DNA from: Anaeromyxobacter dehalogenans
Lineage (GTDB): Bacteria > Myxococcota_A > UBA9042 > DTJE01
NCBI GenBank assembly: GCA_020722625.1
Contig: DYKK01000029.1
Location: 9,378 to 18,299, forward strand
Direction of reading: 5' to 3'
Length of the DNA stretch: 8,922 bases
Of this stretch, positions 5,632 to 8,922 are shown piece after piece (position 1 is the stretch's first letter; the number at the start of each line of letters is the position of its first letter). The translations under genes were made by a program, and so were the position numbers. The notes under the pieces were generated by a model. That model did no database searches. It was not told the DNA's origin and saw only the letters and a list, made by a program, of their open reading frames with translations.

Positions 5632-6711
5632 TCACGGGTCCGAGGCCGTGCGTTGCGCCCGCTGCGCGCGCCTCGCCCGAACCGCCTCGCGCTTGAGTCG
5701 TTTTTCTTCCTTCGCGTCGAGCTCCGCGCGCCGCTTCAGGGCGTCGTACTCCCGCCGGACCCGGGCCTCGATGCGCGCGAGGTCGTCGTCGGTCAGGTGG
5801 CGGAAGCGCGGTTGCAGCCGCGTGTACTCCTGGAGCGGCTGCAACGTGGGCGGGTCGTAGTTCAGGACGTGACGCCCCTCAATCACCTCGTACAGCGGGA
5901 AGACCCCGGTCTCGGTCGCGAGCCTCCCGATGTGAATCGAGAGGTCCGTGGCGCTGCGCCACCCGGTCGGGCACGCGGAATAGGCGTGGATGTACGCCGG
6001 CCCTTCCGTGTCCAGGGCGCGCCGGACCTTCTGAATGAAATCATACGGATACGACGGATTTGCCGTGGCCACGTACGGGATGTTGTGCGCGGCCGCGATG
6101 GCCGGCATCGGCTTCTTCCACGTCTGCTGGCCGATGCTCTTCTTTCCGGCCGGGGACGTGGTCGTGCTCGCCCCGAAGGGGGTGGACCCGCTGCGCTGGA
6201 CCCCGGTGTTCATGTACGCCTCGTTGTCCAGGCAGATGTACGTCAGGTCGTGGCCGCGCTCGAGCGCCCCGGACAGGGCCTGGAGCCCGATGTCCGCGGT
6301 CCCGCCGTCCCCGGCGAAGGCGAGCACGCGCACCTTGCGGTCGGGGATGCGCCCCTTGCGCCGGAGCACCTTCAGGGCCGCCTCGATCCCGGACGCGGTC
6401 GCGGCCGTGTTCTCGAAGGCGACGTGGATCCACGGCACGCCCCAGGCCGTGTATGGAAGGGGGGTCGTGATGATCTCCAGGCACCCGGTCGCGGTCGCGA
6501 CGATCACGTCGGGACCCGCGGCCTTCAGCGCGAGCCGCACCGCGAGCGCGAGCCCGCACCCCTGGCACGCCCGGTGGCCCTGGGCGAAGTACTCTTCCTT
6601 GGGGACGAGGTTCGCCACATACACATTCAGGTTCGTGGGGAGCGGCTGCCCGGGGGGCAACGGCCACCCGCTGGCGCTCCCCCACCTCGTCGTGCCCTCG
6701 TCGTGCGTCAT
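5632..6711 (-). CDS. porB: Pyruvate:ferredoxin oxidoreductase beta subunit (TPP-binding)
   Basis: This 359-residue subunit is the thiamine diphosphate-binding part of the four-subunit 2-oxoacid:ferredoxin oxidoreductase, which oxidises pyruvate with CoA to acetyl-CoA, CO2 and reduced ferredoxin. The TPP motif begins at GDGGTADIG (134-142) and ends at DNEAYMNTGVQRSGSTP (162-178), with Asn163 as the expected Mg ligand. The proximal [4Fe-4S] ligands are all visible: C49 and C52 (HRACQGCG), C77 (TATGCLE) and C247 (SACPTGW). The EAYMNTGVQRSG wording matches pyruvate and branched-chain 2-oxoacid enzymes better than 2-oxoglutarate ones. It is about 40-50 residues longer than usual, with a proline-containing N-terminal extension and a strongly charged helical C-terminal tail (about 312-359). 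The start at 6711 has GGGAG upstream and lies 4 bp after porA. Confidence 0.95.
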   Translation of the reverse strand: MTHDEGTTRWGSASGWPLPPGQPLPTNLNVYVANLVPKEEYFAQGHRACQGCGLALAVRLALKAAGPDVIVATATGCLEIITTPLPYTAWGVPWIHVAFENTAATASGIEAALKVLRRKGRIPDRKVRVLAFAGDGGTADIGLQALSGALERGHDLTYICLDNEAYMNTGVQRSGSTPFGASTTTSPAGKKSIGQQTWKKPMPAIAAAHNIPYVATANPSYPYDFIQKVRRALDTEGPAYIHAYSACPTGWRSATDLSIHIGRLATETGVFPLYEVIEGRHVLNYDPPTLQPLQEYTRLQPRFRHLTDDDLARIEARVRREYDALKRRAELDAKEEKRLKREAVRARRAQRAQRTASDP

Positions 6712-6715
6712 CGCG

Positions 6716-7930
6716 TCACTCCCTCGCGCCGTAGATCACGTAGTCCTCGTGGCGCGGCGCCGTCTTGCGGGCCAGGACCTCGCGGACCATGGCCTCGAAG
6801 TCCGGCACGGCCACGTCGCGTCCAGCAAGCCCAACGATGAAGTCGTGGACCACGGGCGCGTCCACCTGCCCGTACAGCGCGGACCGGACCTCGGACGCCA
6901 CGGGTCCGCCCGGCCCGCCGAACGACACGGCCCGGTCCAGGACCAGGAGGTGCTCGGCCCCGGCCACGGCCCGCCGCAGGTCCTCGTGCGGAAACGGCCG
7001 CCACAGCCGCAACTTGACGAGCCCGACCGGCAGCCCCTGTTCCCGCAGGGTGTCCACCGCGACCATCGCGGTCTGCCCGATGCTCCCCATCGTGAACAGG
7101 AGCACCCGCGCGCCTTCGGTCCGGTACGTCTCGACCGGGTGGTAGTGACGGCCGGTCAGGTCGCCCCACTCCTGCCATGCCCGCACGATGTGCGGATAGG
7201 TCGCGCGAAGGGCCTCGTCCTGGGCCTTCTTCGTCTCGGTGAAGAGGTCCGGAACGCCGTACGCGCCCATGGTCACCGGACGGTCCGGGTGCAGGGAATG
7301 ACGGGGGCGGTACGGCGGGAGGTAGCGGTCCACCACCTCCTGGTCCGCGACCAACAGGGACTCGACCACGTGGGTCAGGTAGAAGCCGTCCACGTTCAGG
7401 ATCACCGGGGTTTGGACGTCCGCCATCTCCGCGACCCGGTACGCGTGAAACACGAGGTCATAGACCTCCTGACCGTTCTCCGCGAAGGTCTGGATCCAGC
7501 CGCAGTCGCGGATGCTCATCACGTCCGAGTGGTCGCACCAGATGGACAGGGGCCCGGACAGCGAGCGGTTCGCGAGGACCATGACGCACGGCAGGCGCAT
7601 GGCGCTTGTGATATAGACGACCTCGCTCATCAGGATCAGGCCCTGCGAGGAGGTACACGTGAAGGTACGGGCGCCCGCGGCCTCGGCCCCCACGCACACG
7701 GTCATGGCCGAGTGCTCGCTCTCGACCGGGACGAATTCCGCGTCCAGTTCCCCGTTCGCGACCATCTCGGCCAGTTTCTCGACGATGTGCGTCTGCGGGG
7801 TGATCGGGTAGGCCGCGACCACGTCCACGTTGCACTGCCGGACCGCGAGGGCCGCCGCGTGCGAGTCCTCCATGCCGACCCGGCGGTGGCCCGGGGGAAC
7901 GACAACCGTCTTCGGGATGGCCGATTTCAT
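6716..7930 (-). CDS. porA: Pyruvate:ferredoxin oxidoreductase alpha subunit
   Basis: This 404-residue subunit forms the substrate- and TPP-facing part of Por together with the beta subunit. Key segments are YPITPQT (41-47), containing the Thr that contacts pyruvate in characterised enzymes; VESEHSAM (69-76), with the Glu that activates TPP; TCTSSQGLILMSE (91-103); and NRSLSGPLSIWCDHSD (121-136), the conserved Arg-containing substrate loop. GWIQTFAENGQEVYDL (144-159) and NVDGFYLTHVVE (179-190) follow. The C-terminal domain (about 270-390) is the transketolase C-terminal-like domain. The overall wording resembles pyruvate enzymes rather than 2-oxoglutarate or indolepyruvate ones, but 2-ketoisovalerate cannot be excluded. 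The start at 7930 lies in an ATGA overlap with porD and is supported by GAAGGA six bases upstream. The open frame continues further back inside porD but has no other plausible start. Confidence 0.95.
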   Translation of the reverse strand: MKSAIPKTVVVPPGHRRVGMEDSHAAALAVRQCNVDVVAAYPITPQTHIVEKLAEMVANGELDAEFVPVESEHSAMTVCVGAEAAGARTFTCTSSQGLILMSEVVYITSAMRLPCVMVLANRSLSGPLSIWCDHSDVMSIRDCGWIQTFAENGQEVYDLVFHAYRVAEMADVQTPVILNVDGFYLTHVVESLLVADQEVVDRYLPPYRPRHSLHPDRPVTMGAYGVPDLFTETKKAQDEALRATYPHIVRAWQEWGDLTGRHYHPVETYRTEGARVLLFTMGSIGQTAMVAVDTLREQGLPVGLVKLRLWRPFPHEDLRRAVAGAEHLLVLDRAVSFGGPGGPVASEVRSALYGQVDAPVVHDFIVGLAGRDVAVPDFEAMVREVLARKTAPRHEDYVIYGARE

Positions 7931-8253
7931 CGCTCGTCCTTCATCTCGATGCACTGGGTGACGCACTCCCGGGCGCAGATCCCGCAGCCCTTGCAGTAGT
8001 CGTAGTCGGCCTCGAAGAACCCGTCGGGCCTCCGCCGCACCGCTGCGTCCGGGCAGTAGATCCAGCAGACCCCGCACTGGATGCACCGCGAGGTGTCCCA
8101 CACGGGCCGCTTCGAGCGCCAGTCCCCGGTGTGGTAGTGCCTCGAGGACGCGACCTCGGTCAGCACGAAGCCGGGCTCGAAGTCCCGCCAGCCGAGTTCA
8201 TGCGCCTGCCGGAAGGGGGTCGCCCGATCCTTCAAAGATGCTGGTTTCTTCAT
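7927..8253 (-). CDS. porD: Pyruvate:ferredoxin oxidoreductase delta subunit (2x[4Fe-4S] ferredoxin-like)
   Basis: This 108-residue subunit carries electrons out of the Por active site. The HTGDWRSKRPVWD segment (41-53) is typical of Por delta subunits ahead of the clusters. Ligands for the first [4Fe-4S] are C57, C60, C63 and C67 (CIQCGVCWIYCPD). Those for the second are C87, C90, C93 and C97, in DYDYCKGCGICARECVTQC (83-101). The second motif has Val instead of the usual Pro after its last Cys and an extra Cys at 101. The start at 8253 has GAAGG six bases upstream inside porC, giving a 56-bp overlap with porC. The next in-frame alternative (GTG at 8166) would remove conserved sequence. The stop overlaps the porA start as ATGA. 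Confidence 0.93.
   Translation of the reverse strand: MKKPASLKDRATPFRQAHELGWRDFEPGFVLTEVASSRHYHTGDWRSKRPVWDTSRCIQCGVCWIYCPDAAVRRRPDGFFEADYDYCKGCGICARECVTQCIEMKDER
7937..7942 (-). promoter_or_regulatory. Ribosome binding site of porA inside porD
   Basis: GAAGGA on the - strand lies six bases before the ATG at 7930, within the last codons of porD. It supports this start, which falls in a 4-bp coupled overlap. Confidence 0.7.
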
Positions 8254-8779
8254 ACGCCGCCTTCAACGCCTCGATGTTGCGGTCCGCGACCCGGCCGAAC
8301 CGTTCGCGCAGGGGCTCGATGAACGACTCGATGCGCGGCGTGCCGGTCGCGCGGACCAGGGCCCCGAGCATCGCCGTGTTCGTGATGGGGAGTTTCAGGA
8401 CGCGGTACGCAATCGCCGTGGCGTCCACGAGCGCGAGCCTCCCCCGGTATCCCTGCAGGACCTCCCGCGCCTCGGCCTCGCCCGCCGAGGTGTTCGCGAG
8501 GATCATCCCGCCGGGTTTCAGGCCGGCCGGGACCGCGGGCAGCCCCAGGAGCGAGGGGTCCAGGACCAGCACGTAGTCCGGCCGGTAGATGTTCGTGCGC
8601 AGCCGGATCGGCTCGTCGTCCATCCGCGCAAAGGCCGCGACCGGGGCCCCGCGCCGCTCCGGGCCGAAACTCGGGATTGCCTGGGCGTAGCGCCCCTCCT
8701 CGATGGTCGCGTGGGCCAGCATCTCGGCGCTCGTCACCGCGCCCTGACCGCCGCGCCCGTGAATCCGGACCTCGATCAT
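8198..8779 (-). CDS. porC: Pyruvate:ferredoxin oxidoreductase gamma subunit
   Basis: This 193-residue subunit is the gamma domain of 2-oxoacid:ferredoxin oxidoreductases, which helps bind CoA and complete the catalytic core. The N-terminal IHGRGGQGAVTSAEML (6-21) is the signature motif, followed by AIPSFGPERRGAPVAAFAR (34-52), both diagnostic of the family. VLVLDPSLL (70-78) and the NTAMLGALVRATG segment (134-146) also match. Length is normal. It is the first gene of the operon; only a weak GGGGCGGGTC-type ribosome binding site precedes the ATG, about 20 bases after the predicted transcription start. The C-terminal 18 codons overlap the start of porD. The symbol porC follows Thermotoga usage; porG is used in other organisms. 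Confidence 0.95.
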   Translation of the reverse strand: MIEVRIHGRGGQGAVTSAEMLAHATIEEGRYAQAIPSFGPERRGAPVAAFARMDDEPIRLRTNIYRPDYVLVLDPSLLGLPAVPAGLKPGGMILANTSAGEAEAREVLQGYRGRLALVDATAIAYRVLKLPITNTAMLGALVRATGTPRIESFIEPLRERFGRVADRNIEALKAAYEETSIFEGSGDPLPAGA

Positions 8780-8804
8780 GACCCGCCCCGCGAAAGCCGG
8801 GCGG

Positions 8805-8834
8805 ATGCTACGGCAGGGGTTCCCGGTGTGTCAA
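8805..8834 (-). promoter_or_regulatory. Sigma70-like promoter of the Por/diaphorase operon
   Basis: On the - strand, a perfect -35 TTGACA (8829-8834) is followed by an 18-bp spacer and a -10 TAGCAT (8805-8810, four of six matches). The predicted start near 8798 gives a leader of about 20 bases before the porC ATG. Position, strand and spacing all fit. A second TTGAC lies 13 bp upstream (8843-8847) but has no matching -10. Confidence 0.6.
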
Positions 8835-8851
8835 CCGAAAAGGTCAACTCG

Positions 8852-8864
8852 GGGCGGTCCGCCC
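8852..8864. promoter_or_regulatory. Short GC palindrome upstream of the operon promoter
   Basis: GGGCGGTCCGCCC is symmetric around a single central base and lies about 17 bp upstream of the -35 element. It could be an operator half-site pair, but a 13-bp palindrome in DNA this GC-rich can arise by chance. Beyond it, to the window end, I see only an A-run at 8888-8892 and no gene. Confidence 0.3.
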
Positions 8865-8922
8865 ACGATCCACCATCCCGATCTCGGAAAAACGACGGAA
8901 CACCCTGATTTGTCGCGGCCCC

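Larger units (their letters stand above)
2434..8779 (-). other. Seven-gene operon: Por (CDAB) plus HydB/NuoEF-type diaphorase module
   Basis: Order of transcription is porC, porD, porA, porB, NuoE-like, NuoF-like, NuoG/HydA-N-like. Junctions are a 56-bp overlap (porC/porD), a 4-bp ATGA overlap (porD/porA), a 4-bp gap (porA/porB), a 13-bp gap (porB/NuoE-like), a 4-bp ATGA overlap (NuoE-like/NuoF-like) and a 9-bp gap to the last gene. No internal terminator or promoter-sized gap is present. One transcript is the simplest reading and implies that the two enzyme modules are made together. Confidence 0.88.

Noticed and set aside
7931..8101. An upstream extension of porA to 461 residues
   Set aside because: It overlaps the cluster-binding region of porD in another frame. 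Por alpha homology starts after the ATG at 7930.

Overview
The window is a very GC-rich (roughly 70% by eye), densely packed stretch of what is most likely a bacterial chromosome. The evidence for Bacteria is a sigma70-like promoter (TTGACA, 18-bp spacer, TAGCAT) ahead of the main operon, clear Shine-Dalgarno sequences, and diaphorase genes of a type found mostly in Bacteria. An archaeal origin is not strictly excluded, but I see no TATA/BRE element. The genes imply at least partly anaerobic, ferredoxin-based metabolism. I cannot name the phylum from this sequence alone.

Layout: (1) Positions 1-319 hold no convincing gene. They carry two tandem hairpins with cUCCGg loops and lead into a small nitroreductase-family flavoprotein on the + strand (320-838). 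(2) Convergent with it, and sharing its stop region through one CTAG, is a LOG/TIGR00725-family Rossmann-fold protein on the - strand (835-1299). (3) Positions 1300-1570 are non-coding, with a cluster of CACTGN hexamer repeats in inverted blocks plus GC palindromes. (4) A DUF72 (YecE-like) gene lies at 1571-2308 on the - strand. (5) The main feature is one tight seven-gene operon on the - strand, transcribed from about 8798 down to 2434.

Operon order in the direction of transcription: porC (gamma), porD (delta, 2x[4Fe-4S]), porA (alpha), porB (beta, TPP), a NuoE/HydC-like [2Fe-2S] protein, a NuoF/HydB-like FMN/NAD flavoprotein with extra N- and C-terminal Fe-S domains, and a short NuoG/HydA-N-terminal-like Fe-S protein. 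Junctions are 4-bp ATGA overlaps, gaps of 4-13 bp, or one 56-bp overlap, so co-expression is very likely.

Interpretation: the first four genes encode a complete four-subunit pyruvate (or related 2-oxoacid):ferredoxin oxidoreductase. The last three encode a diaphorase module of the kind found in electron-bifurcating hydrogenases (HydABC; the broader BfuABC family), but no hydrogenase or other catalytic subunit is present. The most interesting reading is that Por is the catalytic partner of this NAD(P)-linked module. That would make a 2-oxoacid oxidoreductase wired directly, or through ferredoxin, to NAD(H), possibly with electron bifurcation or confurcation. The families and their linkage are seen in the sequence; the physical complex and its reaction are inference.
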